In this document: piece by piece, positions 1-6,377 of the stretch
How positions within the stretch are numbered: the stretch's first letter is position 1
Layout of the letters: every line of letters begins with the position of its first letter
Source of the DNA: Promethearchaeota archaeon
Lineage (GTDB): Archaea; Asgardarchaeota; Lokiarchaeia; Sigynarchaeales; MK-D1
Assembly (NCBI GenBank): GCA_016839385.1
Contig: JAEOUK010000429.1
Location: 1 to 6,390 of the forward strand
Reading direction: 5' to 3'
DNA: 6,390 bases
The notes under the pieces: generated by a model
Database searches by the model: none
What the model saw: only the letters and a program-made list of their open reading frames with translations
What the model was told of the DNA's origin: nothing
Translations under genes and position numbers: made by a program

Positions 1-1265
1 TCATCAAAACGCTGGTTCATGAAATAAAGCTCAAAAGCTTTTCCAAAATTCAATATTTTTTTATCAAGGGATGTAAGGCTTTCCTCACCAATAATTGTCT
101 CTAATTCTTTTATATCCAGGCTCTGAGAATAAAGAGCATATAATTGGGATGCGATATCTGAGTGATCTTCACGAGTTTTTCCCTCCCCGACTCCTTCTTT
201 CATAAGTCTAGATAGGCTAGACAAAATATCAATTGGTGGATAAACATTACGTTTGTTAAGATCTCGACTTAGAACAATTTGACCTTCAGTAATATATCCT
301 GTGAGATCTGGTATTGGGTGAGTAATGTCATCATTAGGCATAGTAATAATTGGAATTTGGGTTATAGAGCCTTTTTTACCTTTAATTCGTCCAGCTCGTT
401 CATAAAGGGAAGCTAAATCGCTATACATATATCCCGGAAATCCTTTTCGACTCGGGATTTCCCCTTTTGCACTTGATAATTCTCTCAATGCCTCACAATA
501 ATTGGTTATATCCGTCATAATGACAAGTACATGCATATCTAAATCAAATGCGAAATATTCAGCAACCGTTAGAGCTATTCGAGGAATAAGAATACGTTCT
601 ATTGTCGGATCACTAGCAATATTAAGAAATGTTATTACATTTTGAAGATTCCCAGATTCTTTAAACCTCTGTTCAAAAAACATCGCATCATCTTGTAAAA
701 TCCCGATACCGACAAAAACAATAATAAAATTCTCACCAGGAGCTTTAGCTTGTTTTACAATTTGAGCTGCTAAATCATTATGGGGTAATCCTTGGCCAGA
801 GAAAATAGGTAATTTTTGACCACGAACTAATGTTGCTAAACCGTCTATTACTGAAACTCCTGTTTGAATTACATCCGTTGGGTAAGCGCGAGAATAGGGA
901 TTGATAGGAGCACCACTGATGGAACGAACTACCTCAGGTAACAATTCTGGAAAAGAATCTCCGTAGCTGAGCTTCCTTGGTTTTCCTTGACCATCGAAAG
1001 TTCTCCCTAACATATCTCTAGAAATTCCGATTTCAAATAAATCATCAAAAAATGTAAGTTGTGTTTTATCTTTGTCTAATCCGCTAGTACCTTGAAAAAT
1101 TTCTACGCAAGTATATTCCTCAGTAATCTCCAATACACGACCATTACGAATTTGCCCTTCAGGATCTAATACTTGAACAATTTCACCATACATGACATTA
1201 TGTTGATGCTTAAAGAATACTAATGGCCCTTCAATTTTCTGAATATTAGAGTATGTGATTTTCAT
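1..1265 (-). CDS. atpB: A-type ATP synthase subunit B (C-terminus cut off by window edge)
   Basis: Non-catalytic nucleotide-binding subunit that alternates with A in the A3B3 head of the A/V-type ATPase, on the cytoplasmic side of the membrane. I translated 421 residues from the ATG at 1265; the frame is open to the window edge, so about 40 C-terminal residues are missing compared with the usual ~460. Family hallmarks in order: an N-terminal beta-barrel (about 1-75); [14 protein letters not shown] at 156-169, the degenerate P-loop region that marks B rather than [17 protein letters not shown] at 248-263; [18 protein letters not shown] at 275-292; [15 protein letters not shown] at 296-310; [15 protein letters not shown] at 316-330; and SSLSRLM at 349-355 with the conserved arginine R353. 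The start lies 11 nt after the stop of A, with a weak GGCGAG Shine-Dalgarno motif overlapping that stop. Subunit D would be expected next, but lies outside. Confidence 0.97.
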   Translation of the reverse strand, partial: MKITYSNIQKIEGPLVFFKHQHNVMYGEIVQVLDPEGQIRNGRVLEITEEYTCVEIFQGTSGLDKDKTQLTFFDDLFEIGISRDMLGRTFDGQGKPRKLSYGDSFPELLPEVVRSISGAPINPYSRAYPTDVIQTGVSVIDGLATLVRGQKLPIFSGQGLPHNDLAAQIVKQAKAPGENFIIVFVGIGILQDDAMFFEQRFKESGNLQNVITFLNIASDPTIERILIPRIALTVAEYFAFDLDMHVLVIMTDITNYCEALRELSSAKGEIPSRKGFPGYMYSDLASLYERAGRIKGKKGSITQIPIITMPNDDITHPIPDLTGYITEGQIVLSRDLNKRNVYPPIDILSSLSRLMKEGVGEGKTREDHSDIASQLYALYSQSLDIKELETIIGEESLTSLDKKILNFGKAFELYFMNQRFD

Positions 1266-1276
1266 TTCGATCTCGC

Positions 1277-3055
1277 CTATATTGATTCATATCGTTCCAT
1301 AAGTGATGTAGTTTGTTTTTCCAATTCTTCTTCCAACGCATCAAACTGTTTAATATCCTCATTTTTTATTGTGAGACGTGCTCTAGAGATCTTAGTAACA
1401 ATTGGTAAATTTTCTACTTCAAATAAAGGAATACCATTATTGACAATATCCGTACTTTGGTGATAAAAGTTCAAAATGAGGTTAATTAATTTTAAAGATT
1501 TTTCTGGAGAGCTGTATCGGTCAATTGGATCAAAGGCATTTTGGATTAGGTAAACGCTTTTTATCATATCTGCAATAAATAATAACAATTGCTGCCCTAC
1601 GGGTAAATTTTCTTTTCCGACCAGTTGAACGATATTTTGTAATTCATCGCTGCGTGCTAAAATTTCAGACATCTCTTTTCTACCATTCCCCCAACCTCTC
1701 CCTAATTTTTTCCACCATGGCCTTAAATTATCAGAGTATAAACTATACGAATCTGTCCATGAAATTGAGGGATAATGCCTTGAATAAGCCAGTTTCGCAT
1801 CAAGTGCCCAAAAAGCTTTCACAAATCTACGCGTTGTTTTTGTTACAGGTTCACTAAAATCTCCTGAAGGAGGGGAAACAGCTCCAACTAATGTTATTGA
1901 CCCAACACGGTTTGGTGATCCCAAAGGAGTAACTAATCCTGCTCTTTCATAAAAACTAGCTAATCTTGTGGCTAAATAGGCTGGATATCCTCCTTCTGCA
2001 GGCATTTCTTCTAATCGCCCTGAAAGTTCCCTTAAAGCTTCTGCCCATCTACTAGTCGAGTCCGCAAGCAATGCAACATCATACCCCATATCTCTATAAT
2101 ATTCTGCCATTGTTAATCCCGAGAAAATGCTAGCTTCTCTCGCCGAAACGGGCATATTTGATGTATTACCAATCAATAATGTTCTTTCCATGACAGGGCG
2201 GTTTGTGTGGGGATCTATTAGATTTGGAAATTGCTCTAGAACATCTGCCATTTCATTTCCTCGTTCACCACAACCAACGTACACAATAATATCAGCATCA
2301 GCCCATTTTGCTAAATTGTGTTGAATTACCGTCTTTCCTGTGCCAAAACCTCCTGGAACTGCAACAACCCCCCCTTTAGCAACTGGGAATAAAACATCAA
2401 TGACTCGCATCCCAGTAATTAGAGGTCTATCCGGATATATTCTCTCACGATATGGTCGAATAGCTCGAATTGACCATTTCTGGCTTAACCCAAATTTATT
2501 CTCTTCTTTATTGTTTTTTATTGAGTAGATTTCATCCTGTATTGAATATTTTGAAGCCCTCGCAATACTTGTTAGTGTACCATGGACTCCGATTGGAACC
2601 ATAATGCGATGTTCAATGGTATTAGTTTCCTGAACTACTCCGATAATATCTCCTGAAGCTACTTTACTTCCTTCCTTCAACTTAGGTTCAAAAAGCCACT
2701 GTTTTTTTCTGTCTAAAGCAGGAGCTTCTTGTTCAATATCTATAAAATCCCCATATTTTTCTCGTAATTCAGGTAAAGTCCTTTGAATACCATCATAAAT
2801 ATTATTTAATAATCCTGGTCCTAATTCCATAGAAAGAGGTTCTTTAGTATTAATTACAGGTTCTTCAATATGAAGACCTTCTGTATTTTCATAACAAGTT
2901 GCGATTGTTTTTTTATCAATTATTTTAATAATTTCTCCAATTAGTCCACTGTGACCAATTTTTACTAAATCCCCAATTTTCTGGTTTTTTAATCCTGTAA
3001 TTCCAATTACAGGACCGTCGATACTTATAACTTTACCGTGGTCTGCTTTCCCCAT
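1277..3055 (-). CDS. atpA: A-type ATP synthase subunit A (catalytic)
   Basis: Catalytic subunit of the A3B3 head; it makes or hydrolyses ATP, coupled to ion flow through the K ring. The 592 residues match the usual A/V-type length of about 580-600. Visible in order: an N-terminal beta-barrel (about 1-70); the A-specific bulge insertion (about 110-190); Walker A GGFGTGKT at 235-242 with K241 and T242; GCGERGNE at 261-268, whose E264 is the catalytic glutamate by family comparison; Walker B region [11 protein letters not shown] at 327-337 with D332; and [19 protein letters not shown] at 355-373. The C-terminal part is helical. It starts 2 nt after the stop of E behind a good GGAGAG Shine-Dalgarno motif, so translation is probably coupled to E. 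No intein interrupts the P-loop, a common intein site in archaeal A subunits. The P-loop has Gly236 where I expect Pro in most archaeal homologues. Confidence 0.98.
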   Translation of the reverse strand: MGKADHGKVISIDGPVIGITGLKNQKIGDLVKIGHSGLIGEIIKIIDKKTIATCYENTEGLHIEEPVINTKEPLSMELGPGLLNNIYDGIQRTLPELREKYGDFIDIEQEAPALDRKKQWLFEPKLKEGSKVASGDIIGVVQETNTIEHRIMVPIGVHGTLTSIARASKYSIQDEIYSIKNNKEENKFGLSQKWSIRAIRPYRERIYPDRPLITGMRVIDVLFPVAKGGVVAVPGGFGTGKTVIQHNLAKWADADIIVYVGCGERGNEMADVLEQFPNLIDPHTNRPVMERTLLIGNTSNMPVSAREASIFSGLTMAEYYRDMGYDVALLADSTSRWAEALRELSGRLEEMPAEGGYPAYLATRLASFYERAGLVTPLGSPNRVGSITLVGAVSPPSGDFSEPVTKTTRRFVKAFWALDAKLAYSRHYPSISWTDSYSLYSDNLRPWWKKLGRGWGNGRKEMSEILARSDELQNIVQLVGKENLPVGQQLLLFIADMIKSVYLIQNAFDPIDRYSSPEKSLKLINLILNFYHQSTDIVNNGIPLFEVENLPIVTKISRARLTIKNEDIKQFDALEEELEKQTTSLMERYESI

Positions 3056-3057
3056 AT

Positions 3058-3792
3058 CTATCTCTCCGGTAATTCTATATCATATTTCAACATATATAAC
3101 CTGATATCTTCTGGAATCGATGAAGTTACTGTTATATTTCTTTCTTTCATTAATTGAGTAGCACTCTTTCTTCGATCAATATACTCTGGGAAAATTTTGG
3201 AAAAATTCATTCGTAAATTTTTCATGTTTTCATCTAAACTATCTTCTAATGTGTTGCTTATTTGCACAGTATTAGTTCGATCTGATAATTTATATCCTCC
3301 AATACACTCCAGAGTCTTTGGTTCTAGTATTATTTTTTTATTCTCAAATTCAGTTTTAATTTTATTAAATTCGTTCTTATCTTCAGCATTCAATGAAAGA
3401 TATGCTACAGATTTAAAGATTTTAAGATCTTCTTTAATCTTGGAGATCATATTTTGTAAATAGGAATTGTAATTTTCTTTTATGCGTTTTTGGATACGTT
3501 CCAAGAGATTTTTCCTATAATCTTCAAACAATTCATTTTTTTTTTTTAAAATTTTCAAATTGAGGTCCTTGATATTCTCTGATATTTGCTGATTTAGTTG
3601 AGTTTCATAATTACGCACAAAATTCTCCGTTTTTTCTCGAGTGTCTCGAAGCAATTTTTTAATGAATTCTAAATTTATTTCTTTTATCTTCTTAGTTTTT
3701 ACTTTATTAATCTCAAGAACTTCTTCCTTTGCTTTTTTAGCCATGCTATATCCAATTGCTTGAAATTGCTCCATAAAATCTAATTTTGGCAT
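3058..3792 (-). CDS. atpE: A-type ATP synthase subunit E (peripheral stalk), with long C-terminal tail
   Basis: Peripheral-stalk subunit that holds the A3B3 head against rotation, normally as a heterodimer with a second helical subunit. Residues about 10-125 are almost continuous Lys/Glu-rich helix, as expected for the stalk coiled coil. The globular C-terminal domain is recognisable from GGYKLSDRTNTVQISNTLED (165-184), followed by a helix ending in KIFPE (199-203); this corresponds to the GG...dNTLE...LF signature of the vATP-synt_E family. At 244 residues it is longer than the usual ~190-210, because 43 residues (202-244) continue past the point where the family normally ends. The start has an AGGAG motif 8 nt upstream that overlaps the stop of F. 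A run of 12 adenines in the coding strand encodes the lysines at 83-85. The assignment is firm for the C-terminal domain; the helical part alone would not be diagnostic. Confidence 0.9.
   Translation of the reverse strand: MPKLDFMEQFQAIGYSMAKKAKEEVLEINKVKTKKIKEINLEFIKKLLRDTREKTENFVRNYETQLNQQISENIKDLNLKILKKKNELFEDYRKNLLERIQKRIKENYNSYLQNMISKIKEDLKIFKSVAYLSLNAEDKNEFNKIKTEFENKKIILEPKTLECIGGYKLSDRTNTVQISNTLEDSLDENMKNLRMNFSKIFPEYIDRRKSATQLMKERNITVTSSIPEDIRLYMLKYDIELPER
3062..3067 (-). promoter_or_regulatory. Shine-Dalgarno site for subunit A
   Basis: GGAGAG on the minus strand lies 6 nt before the ATG at 3055 and just inside the end of the E gene. It supports this ATG as the start of A, and implies that ribosomes finishing E restart on A. 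Confidence 0.7.
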
Positions 3793-3800
3793 TTGAACTT

Positions 3801-3805
3801 CTCCT
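3801..3805 (-). promoter_or_regulatory. Shine-Dalgarno site for subunit E
   Basis: AGGAG on the minus strand lies 8 nt before the ATG at 3792 and overlaps the TAG stop of F. It fixes the start of E and suggests coupling with F translation. Confidence 0.7.
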
Positions 3806-4109
3806 AAATATCAATTCCTATATATTTTCGTGCTATTTCTTGACCATAATCTTCTTTGAACTCAGGTATAATACTTGGTATTTCGATCACTATTGGAGAT
3901 CTTCTTTGCATTTTAAATGGAAAAATGATATTTTGATGTTTTATTAATATGCGCTCTGAAATTATGATTATTCCCACATCAGGATCTTCAGTAATATCCT
4001 CAAATTTTTCTGCAAAATCCCCATCGTCTTCTAAATGGATTATTCCCTCAATTCCAACAAGGTGGAATAGATTTACAGACTCTTCATCACCAAACATCAC
4101 AATTTTCAT
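3804..4109 (-). CDS. atpF: A-type ATP synthase subunit F (central stalk)
   Basis: Small Rossmann-like subunit of the rotor shaft that sits with D and contacts C. The 101 residues fit the family length of about 100. Visible signatures are MKIVMFGDEESVNLFHLVGI at 1-20 (the GD and the F-L-G pattern of the family), DVGIIIISERI at 44-54 (the iGIilite strand and helix), and RRSPIVIEIPS at 69-79 (the P-ivEIPs motif close to the C-terminus). I chose the ATG at 4109, which shares its A with the TGA stop of the upstream gene (TGATG); a GGAT motif lies 5 nt before it. A TTG one codon upstream at 4112 is also in frame but is a less likely start. The overlap with X implies tightly coupled synthesis of the two proteins. 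Confidence 0.93.
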   Translation of the reverse strand: MKIVMFGDEESVNLFHLVGIEGIIHLEDDGDFAEKFEDITEDPDVGIIIISERILIKHQNIIFPFKMQRRSPIVIEIPSIIPEFKEDYGQEIARKYIGIDI

Positions 4110-4522
4110 CAAAAATCCAATCCTAAGATCTTAATACCTTCTTCTAGTAGTTTTTCTTTATTTTTAGAATATAGATCTTCCAAAACTTTCATTTGGATAT
4201 CAACCTTTACTTCATGTTCCTCCAAAGTCAATTCTATGTCTAATTTTAGGTTCTGGAAATCTTCTTGGAGTTTATTCTCTTGTTCATTAATCACATTATC
4301 ATAGAAAGCATCATTTCGTGCTTTATTTTGCTCAATTTCTTCATTCATTTGCTCTTTTGATGTTGAAATGACAAAATCATATCGATTCTCGAAAGTTCTT
4401 GCCATTTTAAATATGTCTCCCTCTTCCTCAATGATATGACCATGAGTTTCCATAAAATCTGAAACTTGCTTGGAATAGATGTCTTCATATAATTTTTTCG
4501 GTTCTTTTTTTGCTTTCGGCAT
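4109..4522 (-). CDS. Small charged coiled-coil protein X in the ATPase operon (candidate peripheral-stalk subunit, H/G-like)
   Basis: The 137-residue protein is not one I can assign to a family by sequence. It begins with a lysine-rich stretch (1-10), then a probably folded or short-helical part with aromatic residues (about 11-50), then a long, highly charged Glu/Lys/Asn-rich helix with coiled-coil character (about 52-131), ending in ILGLDF. It has no membrane segment, signal peptide, cysteine or nucleotide-binding motif. It lies 2 nt after C, with AAGGAT 5 nt before its ATG, and shares one base with the start of F, so it is clearly part of the ATPase operon. The A-type enzyme needs a helical partner for E (subunit H in archaea, G in Thermus), usually of about 100-120 residues, and no other candidate is visible. 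Size, helix content and context therefore suggest that role. An assembly factor or extra stalk protein is also possible. Confidence 0.75.
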   Translation of the reverse strand: MPKAKKEPKKLYEDIYSKQVSDFMETHGHIIEEEGDIFKMARTFENRYDFVISTSKEQMNEEIEQNKARNDAFYDNVINEQENKLQEDFQNLKLDIELTLEEHEVKVDIQMKVLEDLYSKNKEKLLEEGIKILGLDF

Positions 4523-4524
4523 AC

Positions 4525-5592
4525 TTAATCCTTCATCTCGTATTTTAATTTAACGAATAACCCTAAAACTCGATAGATTTCAATTTCTTTATTAAAAATG
4601 AATGATAATACACGCTTTATGGTTAATGAATCGATATCTGCAATATCTAGAACAATGAGTTTTTCAAATATCCTTTTATTCAAAACTGAAAAAAAATGAG
4701 TAATCAGATCCGAATCCGATCCTCCTTTTAGAATTTCAATTTTCCTTAATCTTTCATGAGTTTGTATAAATAATCTTAATTTTTTGATAAATTCCGAGAC
4801 TGAGCTACTATTAGAAAATTGAATTATGGTTTCAGGCGCAAATATGCTGCCTATAGGTATTATTAGTTGTTTTAGTAATTCTTTTGGAACATTACTCCTT
4901 AAGCTACGATATATGAGCATCAAATTATATTTCTGAATGAAAATGTCTACAACGCTACTAAAAATCTTTTTTTGAATGCCTGTATAATCATCCAAGGTTT
5001 CATTTAAGTTATCTACAAAGAATTTATCCAAAAGAGCTTCTAAAAGAAATATCTCCCGAGTTTGAGTAAAATAATAATATCCACGATCTATGATCTTAGC
5101 GTAGATCGATTTTTTTAATATGCGCAAAACATGAGTGATATCCTCTTGTTTAAGCAGTTTTTCCATAAATTTATGTCTCTGGAGTAATTCTTCAGGCTTC
5201 ATTACAATTTCTGCTTCAATCTCTTTTTTTTCCATTTGTGCCAACATCCCTGCGAGTAAGGTTTTCAAATTCCAGATTTCATACCGATATAATAGAGATC
5301 TTAAAAAATTTTGAAGCTGAAGGGGAGAAGCTGCTAGAATTTTTTCAAAAATTGAATAGAAAACCATATAAAGTTCTTTTTCAATATCTATAATGTCTGG
5401 GTCTCCATTTTTAAGAGATGTAGATAGACCGGGATAATATTTATCAAGGGCATTCATCAACTTCTTTATGTCGCTAATCCTCTGTAATTTTAGGAATTCT
5501 TCCTGAGGAATAATTAAACTTTTGAGCGACGCAATTTTTATCAAAGTATATGGATAGGAATCAACCACAACACTCATAGGCAGAACGGCCAT
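4525..5592 (-). CDS. atpC: A-type ATP synthase subunit C (central stalk-to-ring connector, AC39/d family)
   Basis: Funnel-shaped, mostly helical subunit that caps the K ring and receives the F/D shaft; homologous to eukaryotic V-ATPase subunit d. The 355 residues match the usual 340-390. Recognisable family patterns are YPYTLIKIASLKS at 13-25 (the Y-x-x-x-R-I-x-ALKS start motif, with Lys for the usual Arg), LRSLLYRYEIWNLKTLLAG at 97-115 (the yl-R-x-Di-NlK-LLRg motif), EALLDKFFVDNL at 185-196, the helix KYNLMLIYRSLR at 221-232 (second repeat of the same type), and KEIEIYRVLGLFVK at 335-348, which replaces the usual E-x-x-N-i-R-x-i end. The assignment rests on these patterns plus position in the operon. 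The ATG at 5592 follows the stop of K by 12 nt and has no convincing Shine-Dalgarno motif; a second in-frame ATG is five codons later. Confidence 0.92.
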   Translation of the reverse strand: MAVLPMSVVVDSYPYTLIKIASLKSLIIPQEEFLKLQRISDIKKLMNALDKYYPGLSTSLKNGDPDIIDIEKELYMVFYSIFEKILAASPLQLQNFLRSLLYRYEIWNLKTLLAGMLAQMEKKEIEAEIVMKPEELLQRHKFMEKLLKQEDITHVLRILKKSIYAKIIDRGYYYFTQTREIFLLEALLDKFFVDNLNETLDDYTGIQKKIFSSVVDIFIQKYNLMLIYRSLRSNVPKELLKQLIIPIGSIFAPETIIQFSNSSSVSEFIKKLRLFIQTHERLRKIEILKGGSDSDLITHFFSVLNKRIFEKLIVLDIADIDSLTIKRVLSFIFNKEIEIYRVLGLFVKLKYEMKD

Positions 5593-5604
5593 TTCATTTT
5601 ATTA

Positions 5605-5973
5605 TTAACCACTAGGAATTTTTAGCCAGAGAAGGATAGCCACAATCACTCCATAAATTGCTAATGCTTCCCCTAATGCAATTACCAGAAACGCTTTGAA
5701 GAATACTCCTTCATTTTCAGTCAAAGCAGATATTGCTGCGGTTCCAACACTTTTAATTACGATCGCTGCTGCAAGAGTCGAACCTACAATCGAAGCTGCT
5801 GCAGAAATTCCCAAAACCCATGCTGTAACTGTACTAAATGGGTCAGTAGTTTGTGCACTACCCAATTTTACTAGTGAATTTACGATTAAAAATGCTAAAA
5901 CTACAAGCATAACCTGTAGCACTATTAAGCTCACGACGAATGATCTTTTTGTTTTCATCATGCACATCTTCAT
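5605..5973 (-). CDS. atpK: A-type ATP synthase proteolipid subunit K (ion-translocating ring)
   Basis: Membrane proteolipid forming the rotor ring that carries ions. The 122 residues have three hydrophobic stretches: about 11-36, 48-75 and 91-117. The last two form the standard hairpin, joined by a polar loop (ALTENEGVFFKAF, 83-95), with the ion-binding carboxylate E102 in LGEALAIYG (100-108). The first looks like a signal peptide ending near KLGSA (36-40); cleavage after A40 would leave 82 residues, the normal size of a two-helix K. E102 is followed by Ala, and the first hairpin helix has no Gln, so the usual extra sodium ligands are not seen; proton coupling is the inference. Four in-frame ATGs lie within the first six codons (5973, 5967, 5961, 5958). 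None has a strong Shine-Dalgarno motif, so the exact start is uncertain. Three consecutive in-frame TAA codons end the gene. Confidence 0.95.
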   Translation of the reverse strand: MKMCMMKTKRSFVVSLIVLQVMLVVLAFLIVNSLVKLGSAQTTDPFSTVTAWVLGISAAASIVGSTLAAAIVIKSVGTAAISALTENEGVFFKAFLVIALGEALAIYGVIVAILLWLKIPSG

Positions 5974-6001
5974 TATTTATTGAATATGTAACTAACTGCT
6001 A

Positions 6002-6029
6002 AACAAACTCTTTATCATATTTGTTTGTT
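6002..6029. repeat. 7-bp inverted repeat upstream of K
   Basis: AACAAAC (6002-6008) and GTTTGTT (6023-6029) are perfect inverted copies around a 14-nt spacer, 29-56 nt before the first ATG of K. It overlaps one TATA-like candidate, so it could be an operator, or a weak hairpin in the 5' leader. A 7-bp A/T-rich pair may also arise by chance. Confidence 0.4.
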
Positions 6030-6060
6030 ATGAAATCCTATAATTTATTACCTTTCAATC

Positions 6061-6090
6061 TTTCGCATATTTTTACAGATGTTTTCGCAT
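6061..6090. repeat. Pair of 8-bp direct repeats 22 bp apart
   Basis: TTTCGCAT occurs at 6061-6068 and again at 6083-6090 on the plus strand (ATGCGAAA on the minus strand). The 22-bp offset is about two helical turns, so both copies face the same side of the DNA. They lie about 90-117 nt before K and just upstream of the stronger TATA/BRE candidate, which is where an archaeal activator could bind. No regulator is identified. Confidence 0.4.
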
Positions 6091-6172
6091 CAATAGATGG
6101 AATTTATTATTCATAATACATCCTAATGAGGACTTTCATATGAGCAATTTAATTTTTTTTAATGAGTTGTCC

Positions 6173-6200
6173 AAAAAAATTTCCAGATTTATAATAAAAA
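6173..6200 (-). terminator. T-tract terminator after the zinc-ribbon gene
   Basis: Directly after the TAA at 6203-6201 the minus strand reads five T (6200-6196), and then seven T in a row (6179-6173). Short T-tracts just after a stop codon are the usual archaeal intrinsic termination signal, and would separate the zinc-ribbon transcript from the ATPase operon. No stem-loop was seen. Confidence 0.45.
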
Positions 6201-6377
6201 TTAATCTTTGGGAACATAATATTGATTTTCTGTATTACAATTCGGACATTTAGGCATTTGTCGAGTTAAAAGAAAACCACATTTTTTACACGAAGATATT
6301 AGAGGTGGTTTATATTCTACATTTAAATTAGATTGAGGTTTCGGTCCATAACGTCGCTTTTTAGGTCCTTCGATCAT
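6201..6377 (-). CDS. Small zinc-ribbon protein (start uncertain)
   Basis: A 58-codon ORF from the ATG at 6377 to the TAA at 6201. It has a basic N-terminus (PKKRRYGPKPQ, 5-15), a linker, and then C30-x2-C33-x10-C44-x2-C47, with glycine after the second cysteine (CKKCG) and CPNC as the second knuckle; this is a classic four-cysteine zinc ribbon. It ends in NQYYVPKD. Such modules bind nucleic acid or proteins, for example in transcription or translation factors. The shape is somewhat Spt4-like, but nothing follows the ribbon, so I give no name. The frame stays open from the ATG to the window edge (6390) and no Shine-Dalgarno motif precedes the ATG, so a longer N-terminus outside the window is possible. 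It is followed by T-tracts and the gap before K, so it is probably a separate transcription unit. Confidence 0.65.
   Translation of the reverse strand: MIEGPKKRRYGPKPQSNLNVEYKPPLISSCKKCGFLLTRQMPKCPNCNTENQYYVPKD

Larger units (their letters stand above)
5974..6200 (-). promoter_or_regulatory. Intergenic promoter region of the ATPase operon
   Basis: This 227-nt A/T-rich gap separates the zinc-ribbon gene from K and is the only place in the window where the operon could start. Minus-strand TATA-like candidates are ATAAATTATA (6048-6039), preceded by the purine-rich GAAAGG that could act as a BRE, and AAATATGATAAA (6022-6011). They would place the transcript start roughly 45 or 18 nt before the first ATG of K. 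A/T-rich DNA makes both calls weak. No convincing ORF lies here on either strand; the longest I noticed is 13 codons. Confidence 0.45.

Noticed and set aside
1654..1857. Plus-strand ORF of 67 codons opposite subunit A
   Set aside because: Lies entirely antisense to a well-supported catalytic gene, has no recognisable motif and no promoter; a coding shadow.
2300..2360. Possible intein insertion at the A-subunit P-loop
   Set aside because: The reading is continuous through Walker A with normal spacing and the total length is 592 residues, so no intein is present.
2127..2528. Two plus-strand ORFs opposite the A P-loop region
   Set aside because: Antisense to the most conserved part of A; their proline/serine-rich content is what the complement of that region produces.
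3197..3463. Plus-strand ORF of 88 codons opposite E
   Set aside because: The hydrophobic look comes from reading the complement of Lys/Glu-rich codons; no independent support.
4110..4112. TTG as the start codon of F
   Set aside because: An ATG directly follows and overlaps the TGA of X, a typical coupling arrangement; the TTG adds only one residue.
3949..4134. Plus-strand ORF of 61 codons opposite F
   Set aside because: Serine/isoleucine-rich antisense shadow of a recognised gene, with no start signal of its own.
5696..5983. Plus-strand ORF of 95 codons opposite K
   Set aside because: Antisense to the proteolipid; the alanine/isoleucine-rich translation mirrors the codons of the K helices.
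6074..6115. 13-codon ORF on the minus strand in the intergenic gap
   Set aside because: Too short, without a Shine-Dalgarno motif or any recognisable feature; expected by chance.
6105..6118. Palindrome TATTAT-TC-ATAATA in the intergenic gap
   Set aside because: Composed only of A/T arms in A/T-rich DNA and too short to be a convincing terminator or operator.
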